Positions 20,825 to 31,914 are shown, numbered from the stretch's first letter. The stretch is 64,000 nucleotides of DNA from Metallyticus violacea (GCA_030762175.1 JAUJEO010000019.1:130001-194000); one strand, 5' to 3'. Translations and numbers: made by a program. The notes: generated by a model from the letters alone, not told the origin.

Positions 20825-22130
20825 AATAATACTTTCTGATCAAATGGAATGGTATGCATACTAAGATTATGTTTATTATCGTGCCTTCGCAATAAAGCCA
20901 CCACTTTCTTTAGCGGTTCTCTCTCGAACTTTTCTTGAGGTTTTACTCAACGTTTAAAGTCATAAATGTTCATTCTATAGTTATACATTTTTAAGTTGTT
21001 CATCACTGGTGCATAGAATTTAAAAATATGAACCAGCAAAATAATGCAGTTTTTAAATAGTTTCGTTTGATTATATTGTTCGCTGACACAATAGTAATAA
21101 TCACAATAATTTTACATTAAAAGTATATAACTTCCATTAAATAACTATATGCACTTCAAAAGGAAGAACTGGGCTTGAAAAATTCAGGTTACGGCCGGGT
21201 TTTGAACCATGGATCCTCTCCGCCTGTGCTGACATACTTGTTAATTATTATTATTATTTCTTAATGAGATGGATGAATTCTGGGTTCTGATTCAACGTTT
21301 TCAAAAGGGTTTCTATACTTATATTTTTTACATTGATAAGAGATAGTTTTTCACACAATAAGTTGTTACGAAAGGAACAAATACGCTGCTGAAAAAAGCG
21401 TGTGCTGTTGCAGGGAAACGATGACGGTACATATGAGCATCCTGCATGATCCATGTTTTCAGCTTACCTATTTGAAGAACAAATAGACTTCTTAAGTTTG
21501 ATTCTGATTTACTTTACTTCAGTAAATACTTCGTTTTATCGACTTCATTGTGTATGCCCTCACATTCAAGAATTAATGCTGCAGTATGAAAAAATTGCAA
21601 TAGGGACATTTTTTTCATTACTTTTTACAAAAGGTGCATTGAAGGTCTAAAGGGTTCATTGAAGACCTAATGCTATTCAGCATTTCTATTCCGTTTATTG
21701 CGTTCAACTTTTAGGTAATTTGAAAACGAAACCAGGACGAAGAGGCAAGACTTTTTTTTAACCATACGAATAAAACAGCGAAACAAACCTGTAGTAGTAA
21801 AAATGTTGTGGCTACTCTGACAATTTCTGGATTAGAGACGATGGCCCCGAAGGTCTGCATTGCCCTAGGCAGTGGCTTGGTTGCGTGGCAGAAGTGCACA
21901 CTTTAACAGGTTGGAGGCCCCAGGGCTCAGCCAGACACCAAAACACACAACTCGACCTCCCTCTGGTCCGTAATGTGTTAACACGCACTCCTCAGTGGCG
22001 GTGCTTGTTTTGGCGATAAGAGCCCAAGAAGAAAATTAATGTTGGTTATACTGTAAGAAAATTTAAAATACAAGAATTTATTTTGTAGCTAGTTCGTCCT
22101 TTTATTGACAGAAATAGTTCAGAATAAATA
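20825..22130. other. No gene; possible eroded tRNA-like fragment
   Basis: Around 21185-21225, minus strand, a B-box-like GGTTCAAAACCC lies in a GC-richer patch and may be the remains of a SINE head; no matching A-box was found. Open stretches at 21254-21650 and 21711-21899 are short and unrecognised. 21900-22010 is GC-richer, unique and unassigned. Confidence 0.35.
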
Positions 22131-22138
22131 TCAGCCTT

Positions 22139-22620
22139 TTTTTTTTATGGTTTTTAACGCCCGTTTTTACTGTTGAGGCGTCACAGGCGGTGGCACTGGT
22201 GATTTAAGTGGTAACCATACTTGTCTTTTAGACCTATAATCGCGGGTTCTATCCCGGCTAGGTTCGATGAATATTTTCAGGTGTAATAACCACAAGTATG
22301 GCTTCTTTCAGAAGAAAAGTAAATTCGTGGATCCCGTTTCTAGTTTTACGGCACGTAAAAGAACCTCAAACCTGAAAGAAGAGGTCTCTGAGCAAATTTA
22401 TCGGCCATTTCAAACTTTGAATTGAATGGGAGGCTGGTGACCTAGGATGTTAAAGAGCGTTCGTAAATAAACCAAATAAATAAATAGACTGGTGATAAGA
22501 GTGCATGAGGTGAAGTGATAAATCGGGAAAGGATTTTTTTTTATTACAGGAAGGAATGTTTTATGGTAATGTAAGGTACTTCACCGGCTTTTGCATTTAT
22601 GAGGACAGAGGAAAACCATA
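22139..22620 (-). mobile_element. SINE-B copy without tRNA head, interrupted by SINE-A
   Basis: Left part 22139-22203 and right part 22507-22620 are two pieces of one family-B body (TTTTTAACGCCCG, TGTTGAGGCGTCACAGGCGG ... GCATTTATGAGGACAGAGG). The order and orientation match 40198-40499. Between them sits a family-A SINE with a duplicated ACTGGTGAT. On the minus strand the element starts directly after an (ATT)n run, so the tRNA-like head is missing. Confidence 0.88.
22204..22497 (+). mobile_element. tRNA-derived SINE, family A, nested in SINE-B
   Basis: The copy starts within the tRNA-like head (AGTGGTAACCATACTTG), keeps the B-box GGGTTCTATCCCGG, and runs through the family body (AAGTATGGCTTC, TTTACGGCACG, TATCGGCCATTTC, TTGAATGGGAGGCTGGTGAC) to AAATAAACCAAATAAATAAATAG. 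It is flanked by the direct repeat ACTGGTGAT (22195-22203 and 22498-22506), the target-site duplication of its insertion. Confidence 0.92.

Positions 22621-22687
<67 letters not shown>
22621..22687. repeat. (AAT)n microsatellite
   Basis: About 22 AAT units adjoining the truncated SINE-B. In the intact relative at 40198-40499 the equivalent position holds a poly(A) run followed by the tRNA head. Confidence 0.95.
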
Positions 22688-22689
<2 letters not shown>

Positions 22690-23715
22690 CAGGAAGACGA
22701 AAAATTTATTCATCCTCAGGTAGCTGTAAATGTTGTAAGTTACTTAATTTCAGCAGATTGTTAGAAAACCTCAGTTTATTTATTTAGTCGTAGTATCAAC
22801 GAACACAGTCGTGCTCGTATATATGCTCAGCTAAAATTTAGCTTATAGGTCCATTACAATGGAGTTTATTGTTGACAAATCTTCATTTATGATGTCATAG
22901 AATTTAGCTGCAAGAAGTCAAATACGTGTTTTCATCCGCTGCTAAATTTTCACCTATTTCGCTGTTTTACTTACTGCTACTTACTTTATTGTAAGAAATG
23001 AACCATTTTCGCATAAAGGTTTTCTTTGAAAAACTTTTAGAAATTTAACACGATTTCGTCACAACTTTTGTTGTCCGAAAGTCTTTGATTTTTCTATAAA
23101 TTTTACTAAAAGATCACTAATATCATTACACACCCAGTAACAGACATTATCACACCTGTCATGAATTTTGGCTGTCATGCTCGAAAATCAGTACTAATGT
23201 GAATGAGTGAGCAAGCGAATGCTGCTAATGCCAACTCACTTGCCTCATAGAGGCAAACAGAAGGCAGAAGCTTGGTCCATTTACAATTCGCGGACCCCAA
23301 AGGTGGATACATTACCTTAGATGATGAAGGTGAAAATGGGTGTGATGGTGACTGAGTGCAGATTTCTATTTGCTAAACTAAACTTGATCTTTAATTTAAC
23401 TGTAGAACTAACTGGTTAAAAAGTCACTAAAGATTCCGGGAAAATAGGACCTAAGAAAAATGCAGCCATTGACAATATGCCCAGATAAAATAGCAGCTCT
23501 TGTGAAACTTCTTTACCCGATGGTACGAGTTGTTTATATATCACTGGCGTAGTTTCTAGTTTTAGGTACCATCCGTCGTCCCATCCCGGAACATGGGTTT
23601 CTTTTACCAAGGATAATTTATTTCCCGACAGAGGACAGTAGTGATACCCTCCAACACATCTGGCCGGAAACCAAGGTATTTCTTATGCATGAAATGGCCG
23701 ATAATTTTGTCCAGA
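22690..23715. other. No gene recognised
   Basis: AT-rich sequence with a GC-balanced patch at 23200-23340 that matches nothing else here. A 64-codon open stretch (23416-23610, minus) is unrecognised. Confidence 0.4.
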
Positions 23716-23721
23716 GACCTT

Positions 23722-23915
23722 TTTTTTTTTTATTCTGGAGTTTTTAACGTGCCGTAAATCTACGACAAGGAACCCACGACTTGAGGTTCCTCCCGGAGAT
23801 CTTGCACTCGAGATTTTTATGCCATGAAAAATGTATCGATCTCAATCGAATTTGAACCCGCGAACTTTGGGCCCAGAGTGAGCACGCTACCCCAAATCAC
23901 CGAGTCCAACAAATG
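23722..23915 (-). mobile_element. tRNA-derived SINE, family C
   Basis: On the minus strand it opens with a tRNA-like head (GGTAGCGTGCTCACTCTGGG, B-box GGGTTCAAATTCG), followed by a body with AAAAATCTCGAGTGCAAG, CTCCGGGAGG, CCTCAAGTCGTGGG and TTTACGGCACGTTAAA, ending at an A-rich tail (poly-T on plus). The body block recurs at 35235-35400 and 50275-50365. The tail block GGCACG resembles family A, so families A and C may share a 3' module. Confidence 0.7.
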
Positions 23916-23919
23916 GATA

Positions 23920-26130
23920 CTTGCATGGAGCATATACTGCGTTACCAAATATAGCGGAGTTCGTTTCTTTGAAGATTGGTGCTGCAATCAACCACGAACG
24001 TTCTTCGTACAGGGTAGTGACGAGCTGTAACAGACAAATTGAATATGTATAGCGGAGATGTCACCAATGTATCATTCTTACCTCGCATATGTTCATATAC
24101 TTCAAACAATAAATAATCACAGAAAAAGTGTCCCTTTTACTGGGGCATATATATGCGCGCGCACGCTTGTGTATGTAATACCTCCATTAACACATTTTTC
24201 TTGTAGATATGTTTACAATTTTTCGCACTGTTGTAAACAATTTACTGAAGTCCGGAAACTTGCGGTTTTTACAATAAAAGCTATTTTATAATTGGCCCAA
24301 GTTGGTTCAACACTCAAAGCAATGTTTGTGGCGCTTCATAGGACGAAATTGAGAAATGGGATGGCTTGACCAAATTTTTAAGTAGCGTCTGTTTTGAAAC
24401 TAAGAAATGTGTATATAAATTTGTTAAGATCGTCTAAATACTTAGTAATGTATAGGAATACAATGTATATATAGATATTACGTGTTACTGCTTAGTGTGG
24501 TTTTTTTATTTACTCAATTATATATACACTTACGCTACAACCTAAATAATAGTAGGAAGAACTTATTCACATTTCTATTTCATTGCAATATATATTGTTG
24601 AGCAAATATTTTCCATAGTGCATCGTTATTTTTCATTTTATGGTGGCATTTTTTGCATTATAATGTTTAACTCAATTTATACATTTTCAAAAGTGAATCA
24701 TAAATTTTCTTCCTTTCTTGTAGCATTATAATTCCATCTACTTGGTATTCATACTCTTTCATTTCTTTTGACAGAAGTTAACTTTTTTTGCATGAAGCGG
24801 TGTTAGTAATGTTTTAGCTTTATATTTGTTTGCTTTTTCTTTAATCAGGAAAATAAAAAAACTGGAGAGTGTTTCAGAGTGCAGAGTTATCGGACTTCAG
24901 CGTTGGTAGATTTGTAATTTGAAAGTAAATGGAATACAGCAATAATGCCAACATTGATATAAATTCATATTTCTAAACCTATTCCTTCTTCCCTTTTTTT
25001 TTTTTTTTTTTTTTGCATATATTTAGACGTCAGTTAATGTTGTGAGATAACATATCACTGACCGCAGAGTTGCTCAAGTGATCAAGATAACAATAGATGG
25101 TTTGCATCGTTGCTGTCCGTCACAATCTGTGATGAATATGCCATGCCATGGCAATTACTGTGCTCACCTTCAGCTAATTATATTAAAAGTATAAGGTTTT
25201 GAGTATCCTAAGCTAAGATTTAATAAGAACAAGACTGTGCACTTTATGAAGTAATGCAACAACATTAATTAACGACATTGTATCTTGTTTTTTCTTGCAT
25301 GTCCGGTGCCTGCTTGCTGACTTTACTAAAATTCTGCAGTATGTAAGTACTATCTTGTATTATCTTCATCACGTGTAATAAAATGCATCCAGGTTAGTAA
25401 ATGCACCTCAAATTAACCTCCTTATTACTAGTATGTAAATTGTTATAATGCATAAAGTGTGGCATTTATCAGGATGTGCTACAATAATTATTTCATATAG
25501 TTCATGATATTGGTGCGCAATTAGCCAGCGCAAAAAGCGTATCGGTCTTTGTTGCTAATATTAATTACTGTTAATACAGTTTTATCGTCACAGAGTGACT
25601 TTACATTGTTTATCTAATACTGGTAAACTTGAAGCTGTAACAGAAAGTAACTAGCGCTAAGACTACCAGTACAAGAACCACTGTTAGTTATAACACAAAA
25701 GTATCATGAATCATATCTTGAAATTTGGGTCACGGAATGGATTTAATTTAAGAAAGTCGCGTGTAAAAAATTAGCTGCCAGTTTTAACTGCAATGGCGCC
25801 AAATCAAAAGCTGAATCCTGTTTCATTCCGGAAGATCAGTGTCTAAGGTATTTGAATTTATAATAAATCTCTTCTTAGTAATTTTAAACCCGGGGTAATT
25901 ATTTAATAAAAAGAACTGAAACAGAGTCATAATTTTAATACAGGTTTTTAAATTGTGCTTTTTACTGAATGGCAACAGCCAGTTTTTTAATTTTCGTTTT
26001 AAATACGACGTCTGGATAGAAAATAATGACAAATATTCATAATAGGAAAACCACGTATTCTAAACCTGGGGACATTTACATTTACTGCCACATTTATCAT
26101 CTGCTGTCATACTTCAGGAAGGTTTCTGTT
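23920..26130. other. AT-rich DNA, no gene recognised
   Basis: Open stretches at 23824-24030, 24058-24291 and 25823-26032 show no domain. A poly(T) run at 24994-25014 has no recognised element attached. Confidence 0.4.
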
Positions 26131-26139
26131 GATGTGTGA

Positions 26140-26530
26140 GAAGCAGCGTTCCACAGGATGCCGCCTTTAGTGTGGAAACGCTATCATCTCCGTGATTCCT
26201 TTAATTTGGAAAAGAAATTAAAGTCGGAGGAGCGCATGTCAGGGAAATATGGAGCGTGCTCGAATACCTTCTATTCCCACCGCTTGAACAATCTCCTCAC
26301 AGGGAGAGCAGTGCGAAAATACTTTTTTCACTGCAGACCAACAACGAAGATGATATTCGATAAATCTGTAATAGTCCTCATCTTTGGGATCACGACGATT
26401 TGCTCGTGGCGCACCTGCCACATTATCACTCCCTTGTCGAAAGTGTGACATCCAGCCGGCCACCGTCCCATATGGCATTCCCTCGCGTTCCTGCCACGCG
26501 TCGTCTCAATTTTAATCCATGCATGCTTTT
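26140..26530 (-). pseudogene. Internally deleted mariner relic of a third family
   Basis: Minus-strand reading starts near 26530 with WIKIETTRGRNAREC, then (another frame) MPYGTVAGWMSHFRQGSDNV and AGAPRANRR, the helix-turn-helix and linker of a mariner/SETMAR-like transposase (family pattern LPYRTVARWVKAFRQGSDNV, D-x-x-R-x-GRP). After about 130 bases a further frame gives FEHAPYFPDMRSSDFN, FQIKG, and C-terminal pieces, matching EHPPYSPDMSPCDYxLFxxxK. The middle of the catalytic domain is deleted, and frames are broken. This family differs from mariner elements A, B and C. Confidence 0.65.
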
Positions 26531-26549
26531 TACTTTTAGAAAACATTAT

Positions 26550-27410
26550 TACTCAACATCGTATTTCTACGTTCTATGACGCTGAGTTTGTTAAACAATA
26601 ACAAGCCCTCACATGTTTATTAGCAGCGTGGAAACAATGTTGCTACTTACATTTCCAATCGCTGAAATATATGCCCCGTTAAATAGTGCTATCTGTTTGG
26701 AAAATTGTTATTGTCTGAAGATGTAATGTTTTGTTTCGTGCACTCTTGAAGTTAGGTTTTAAAGGAGCGAAATGTATTGTGGAATGAAGAATGTGCGTGA
26801 TAATGACCGAGAATACAAATATTGACCGCGCTGAGAAGAAAACGGAAATATATTTGACTCCCTTATTCGTGGCTCAAAAATATATTTTGAAAACCCTGAA
26901 ATTTGCCAATAATGACAATAACAACCGTAAAGTTTTATAAATAATTTACCAAAATATGCCCTTAAAACTTTAAAATTGCGAAAATAATATACAAATTGCA
27001 TTTCTATAACCAGGAGCTCGTATATGGGATTATATATTTAGGGGCATTATGCAGGATACAAGAGGCAAAAGATGTCATCAAATTCCGCGTCCTCCTAATG
27101 ACAGAGGTTTCAGTAAACAAACGAGTATCTTCTCTAACAAAATATTACCCTCTTTGTGAGACCTCACTCCTCAAAGATTATCGTTGAGGTATTTTTACAC
27201 ACTGTATAGAATAGATCGGTCGGCCGTCTTAACTGCCAATCCGGGTCCTTGTTTCGATTCTCGTTTATTATAGGGAATTATTTCGAATGGATCGATCTAA
27301 AGACTGAACTAATTGAGAGCGATGCTTTACAAAGAACAGGCTATTATTGAATGTGTTGCTTTGACAATGCAAGACCATATTAGAGATGACGGATAGTACA
27401 GGATTCTTTT
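26550..27410. other. No gene recognised
   Basis: AT-rich; a 79- and an 80-codon stretch (26759-27001, 26996-27187) have no known domain. Around 27215-27275 a TTTCGATTCTCG string resembles a B-box, but there is no tRNA-like context. Confidence 0.4.
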
Positions 27411-27422
27411 ATGCTATTACGA

Positions 27423-27424
27423 TT

Positions 27425-27459
<35 letters not shown>

Positions 27460-27748
27460 TTAGTTTTATTTAAGGACGCTCTTTAACATCTCAAGTCATC
27501 AGCTTCCCATTCAATTCCTGACATGAAACGGCCGAAAATTTTTGTTTAGAGGCCTCTTCTTTCAGGCTTGAGGTTCTTTTTCGTACCGTAAATGTACGAC
27601 ACGGGACCCACGGCTTTACTTCCCTTCCGAAGGAAGCCATACTTAGGATTTTTACGCCCGAAAAAATCCCTTCATCCTGGCCTGGTTTGAACCCGCGACC
27701 TTGGGTTTAGAAGGCAAGTATGGTTACCACTACACCACCAGGACCGAC
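27423..27748 (-). mobile_element. tRNA-derived SINE, family A, full length with (CA)n tail
   Basis: On the minus strand: head GTCCTGGTGGTGTAGTGGTA (A-box TGGTGTAGTGG), CCTTCTAAACCCAAGGTCG, B-box GGGTTCAAACC, TTTTTTCGGGCGTAAAAATC, CTAAGTATGGCTTCCTTCGG, CCGTGGGTCCCGTGTCGTAC, TCTTTCAGG-equivalent blocks and GACTTGAGATGTTAAAGAGC, ending in a CA run. It is flanked by ATGCTATTACGA at 27411-27422 and 27749-27760. The CA run (TG on plus, 27429-27458) therefore belongs to the insertion. Confidence 0.93.
27429..27458. repeat. (TG)n microsatellite as SINE tail
   Basis: Fifteen or so TG units lie inside the target duplication of the neighbouring SINE-A, on its 3' side. Confidence 0.93.
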
Positions 27749-27764
27749 ATGCTATTACGACCTT

Positions 27765-28875
27765 ACTTTACACACACCACAGAATCTCACAACTATCCTC
27801 CGGTAATTATTAGTTGAAAGGAATAAGGACAAGTAAGTATGAAAATATCAACAACACATTATATGTTCAAAGCTCATTTCGTTATACTCAGTATTAATAC
27901 TTAATAAAGTGTTTTCATTTCAATACTTGCCATTGAATAACTACGAATTTAATATAAATTTAATTTTAAAAACACCTTAATTTAGATATTGATGGGAAAA
28001 TTTAAAACCAATGTTGATTAAATTTTAGGTTTCATCCCCTCACCCCGATTTATTCCCATTTTGAAATTCAAATGACACTTAAAATTTAAAGAGAAATGCA
28101 ATTGCTATGAAGGATATTTGTTGTTATTGTTTTTTTAATATTTAACGGGCAACCTGCATTATTATTTTTATTGTTTGAATTTGAACTAAATAAGTCTATA
28201 AAACCACAGAGCATTTAATGTAATAATTTTGTTATATAATACGTTGTTTCAGAAAGGTGTAGACCCTACGAAAAAATACTCAAGTCTGAAAGAGACCCCT
28301 GAGAAAATTTTATCTGTAATTTTATGCTCTAAATTGAATGAGACGCTAATGACCAGAGATGTTACAAAACAACAAGTAACAATATAAGAAAAAATATAAT
28401 GTAAGCGAGTTAGTCATTAAATCCGAAATAAGCTGTGTTATTGCAATATTATCGAAAGGAAAAGTTTATCTTACAACTAGCTCACACATTTTATTCTGTT
28501 CAAATTCAACAAGAAGCAGCGATAGAAAACATAAGATGTAATAACTATAGTTTGGTATTTTAGGTTGTAAAAATCTATTAGTTTTTTAAACATATTAAAA
28601 TAGGCGTTTTTACATAATCAGATTTTTCTAAGTTTTTTTTTACTAAAGTACATAATCACTTTGAAACAAAAATATTACTTTCATTTTTACTTGCTTTTTC
28701 CATGTCCCAGAAGCTCAATACTACATGAACACTGTTAATTTTCAACAGTTTAGAATTAATCCTGTAATTTCCAAGTGGTTATAATGTCAGGACACTGAAT
28801 ATTTTAAAAAAGTTAGAACTAAACCCAACAAGAACAATTTTCAGTTATCAGTTGATAACATTGTTACATTGCACT
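27765..28875. other. AT-rich DNA, no gene recognised
   Basis: Contains GAGACCCCTGAGAAAATTTT and TTGAATGAGACGCTAATGAC near 28290-28360, which resemble the 3' half of SINE-A (plus orientation, CTCTGAGCAAAATTT ... GAATGGGACGCTGATGAC). This is probably an eroded, 5'-truncated SINE-A. Otherwise nothing recognised. Confidence 0.5.
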
Positions 28876-28889
28876 GTTAAATATATTTT

Positions 28890-29860
28890 TTTAGGTTTGG
28901 TATACTAAAAGATTTTCTGTTGTCTTTCAAAGCATTCTTATAGGAAGAAAATATGTTCCCTAAACAGCACGAAATGATCGGTGCAAAATTTAATGAAGCC
29001 AGTGCTGCCGGTCGTCTGTTAATTTGTTCCCCCAAGAGAACTGCAGATCCATTTTTCATCGTTGCAAAGCTTGGGTTTAGCTGTAAATTCTTAGTGAGCT
29101 TCACTGGACATATTTCTTTCTTTGAAATTGTTACAGACTTCCATTGAATGTTTTAATAGTAAAGATGCGGTTTCCTGAATAGCTGCGGGAAGATCACAGA
29201 AATTGTCCTAATAAAAGCGAGTGAAGTGATTCTATACTTATTCAAAAGAGTGAATTCAGGCTTTGCAATGCAGATTGCGTCGTGTGTCTAGAACACTCTT
29301 GATATTTTCAAAATGTTCGGCATAGTAAATGCCAAAGACTTTCTTCGCGAATGAAATAATATTGTTTACTTTTGAGAAATTATTCCCAACCTCCTTAGCC
29401 AATCAGTGTAGGCCGTGATATGAAACTTTTATAGTAGAAACCTTATTATGTCATAGACTGCCTTGATCATGTAGTCGGAAATAAAGGTACAAGTTTTTCA
29501 GCTCGGTTTTCTGTTGCCAGAGAATGCGTATGGCGGTGCAGGCTACGGTGCTGTGGTTTGTTTTGTGCTGTACAATATGAGGTTTGGTTTAGCGGATTCT
29601 GTGGGGTCTAATTTGCCCACCACGACGTTAGCGATCCAACGACCACAACTATCGGTGATTTCATCTACTGAAAGCCAGATGTTGCAGACCCGTAGTTCCG
29701 TTCAGATAAATTCAGTCTTTTCCTGGTATAGTTGCAACAAATGTTTTTTTCCTTACGGATGATTCATCTGGTAACTTTCGGCTACTGATGTCTTTAATAA
29801 AGGTATGGAATACTGAATTCTGCAGTACATGCCATGGCACCTTTGCAAATACCGGCGACA
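28890..29860 (-). pseudogene. hAT-superfamily transposase relic
   Basis: Ordered fragments on the minus strand: VPWHVLQNSVFHTFI and SSRKLPDESSVRKK (29850-29740), WLSVDEITDSCGRWIANVVV with GKLDPTESAKP (about 29685-29590), NHSTVA, ILWQQKTELKNLYL, KVSTIKVSYHGLH then LAKEVGNNFSKVNNIISFAK (about 29440-29340), YYAEHFENIKSVLDT (about 29310), and DNFCDLPAAIQETASLLLK (about 29210-29150). The WxSxDExTD block carries the first catalytic Asp typical of hAT enzymes; GLHxLA follows the position of the conserved Cys/His region. Several stops, frameshifts and a deletion before YYAEHF show it is dead. Terminal repeats were not seen. Confidence 0.75.
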
Positions 29861-29869
29861 AACATAAAC

Positions 29870-30536
29870 GTATATTAAAATGTGTATTCTGAAGAACCAG
29901 AAAAACCTGAAATAGATCATTGAAATTTGGATCCTCGGTTTTATGTTAATGTTGTTGGCATGCCATGCCAGACTATGTTGCAGAAATTGTGATTTTCACA
30001 GTAAGTATAGTTTTGTTACGTAAGGTAAAATTTTCGGATCAAATATATTTTAGAACAGTTTACTTCTAGCATATTTGCTGGAGAAAGCGCTGTTAATTAA
30101 TAAATGTAAGGTTCTTAAGAATGCCTTCAGTTTTCTGGTAAAACCGACTATTTCAAGGAAAACGTTACATGCAATATTTTTTCTTTAAAATGTAACATTC
30201 AGCAAGAAATACAATGTTGGTTGATGTTTAAAAGTAATTTTTAGTAAAATACACTTATCTTAATATGTATTTTTATTTGTTAGGTATTTTGTTTATCGTA
30301 TAACTATGTTAATATTTAAAAAATGATAGTTTTAGCAATTTTTATAAGATTGGACTGCTTGACTCCCTTTATAATGAAACGCATAATTATGTTAAAGGGA
30401 AACATGTTAGCCAGCAAGAAAAAAAAATGTAAAACATGAGAATTCGGACCCTATTTAAAATGTTAAGTTTATTTGAAGTTTCTAAGTGGAGTGGCGAGAA
30501 GCTAGGGAGTGAAATCTAAAATGCAATCAACTGTGG

Positions 30537-30538
<2 letters not shown>
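29870..30538. other. No gene recognised
   Basis: AT-rich stretch between the hAT relic and the LINE tail; no domains, no shared repeats. Confidence 0.4.

Positions 30539-30603
<65 letters not shown>
30539..30603. repeat. (ATT)n run, probably the LINE 3' tail
   Basis: About twenty ATT units with one interruption. On the minus strand it is an (AAT)n run located about 75 bases past the stop of the LINE relic at 30604-31010, where a microsatellite-type 3' tail would be expected. Confidence 0.9.
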
Positions 30604-30604
<1 letters not shown>

Positions 30605-31010
30605 GTTTTTTACAATGTATCAACATTTTCTGACAGCAATTACAAAATACAAACTTTTTCACATTTATAATTACATAATTAATTATAAACAGCCTGACCT
30701 GCTAAAAACAATTCCTTTCGCTCCAGACATTGTTCTTCTTTTAGGTGTTTATTCTCCATTTCTTCTTGAATGCTCTTCGTCCTTGCTGTCTGTAGTCTTC
30801 GTTTCCGCCTTCTTATTGGAATCAATTTATTTATCACCCTTGGTAATCTTTCTTCACCTATTTGCATTAAATGATCATACCATATCAATTTTCTTGTTAA
30901 AATGTCCTCTATAATATTATTTTCAATTCCCCTTTTTGTCTTGTTGTATAATTTCTAATTCTATCTCTTCGCGATAACTCTGCAGGGCGCCTCCAGTAAT
31001 CCATTTCCAT
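30604..31010 (-). pseudogene. LINE ORF2 C-terminal relic with 3' end
   Basis: Minus strand, from about 31010: MEMDYWRRPAELSRRDRIRN, then after a frameshift IIEDILTRKLIWYDHLMQIG, EERLPRVINKLIPI, RRRKRRLQTARTKSIQEEM and HLKEEQCLERKE, ending at a stop near 30679. This is the well-known non-LTR retrotransposon C-terminal pattern (W-R-R-S...R-x-D-R-I-R-N; LRWYGHVxRMxExRLP; GRRKRGRPxxxW; DRxxWR). The 3' untranslated part ends in (AAT)n. Only the end of the element is present, as expected for a 5'-truncated LINE copy. GRP is mutated and the frame is broken, so it is inactive. Confidence 0.85.
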
Positions 31011-31014
31011 TTAT

Positions 31015-31825
31015 CTCATAATATAGGATTAATTTTATACTTTTTCCTCAGTATCTAAATTTTTTCCCTGAAATTAAAGTTAACTAAATAAGTATTCAAA
31101 CTGGGAAGGTTTGAAATGAATATGAAGATAGAATTTATGTTTAATGTTTTACTGAGAATTCGAGCATTTGCAGCTGGTAACACCAACAGACTGAGCAACG
31201 CTGCCGTGGATAGTAGACAGCGGTTTTATAAATTAACTTCGATATCAAAATCATCATGCACTTATATTTTAATTTCGCAACCCACTGTTTGCGGATGTAT
31301 TATTATTTTAAAGTAGGTGCAATATCCCTTCGTCAAGATAACGCACATTGCTACGATAATTCAGTAACGAAATAACAATTTGTTAATTGTTCAAGTCCTC
31401 GCTTTATGAATTTTCTCTCTCTATCTAAAAAACTGAAATAACTCAATTTGATGTACAACATAGAAGGATATTACCTTATTATCGCAGCAAACTAACATGT
31501 GTTAATTTATGTAAAACAGAGTTTTGATGTCGTGACAAAGACAGAAAACAAATGAGGCTGGCAAAACTCGTCGCTAGGTTGCTAATGTTGGTATTACGTG
31601 ACTCGGTCGTGAGTAATGAACTAAGTACGGAGAAATTAGCTTCTGTACAGACAAGCTCAATATTAGTAGTTTTGGAGATAATTACGAAACACATATGGCT
31701 ACCAACCTTTGAAAACTAGTCTACAGCACATGAAACTTTTATTCCTAGGCTCAATTTTTATGTAGAGAAATAAACACGAACCTATTATTTGCTGATGGCT
31801 GGTAATTTATTGTTTATAAAATAAA
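31015..31825. other. No gene recognised
   Basis: AT-rich; open stretches at 31116-31316 and 31479-31694 lack known domains. A further LINE part may extend to about 31090 but I cannot read it. Confidence 0.4.
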
Positions 31826-31855
31826 TAATGATGATGATAATAATAATAATAATAA

Positions 31856-31886
<31 letters not shown>

Positions 31887-31911
31887 AAGAAGAAGAAGAA
31901 GAAGAAGAAGA
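31826..31911. repeat. Compound (GAT)n(AAT)n(AAG)n microsatellite
   Basis: Three trinucleotide motifs follow each other without spacer. An 'ORF' of poly-Ser and poly-Tyr on the minus strand is only this repeat read in frame. Confidence 0.95.
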
Positions 31912-31914
31912 CAC

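Noticed and set aside
31826..31911. Poly-Ser/poly-Tyr protein on the minus strand
   Set aside because: It is only a trinucleotide microsatellite read in frame.
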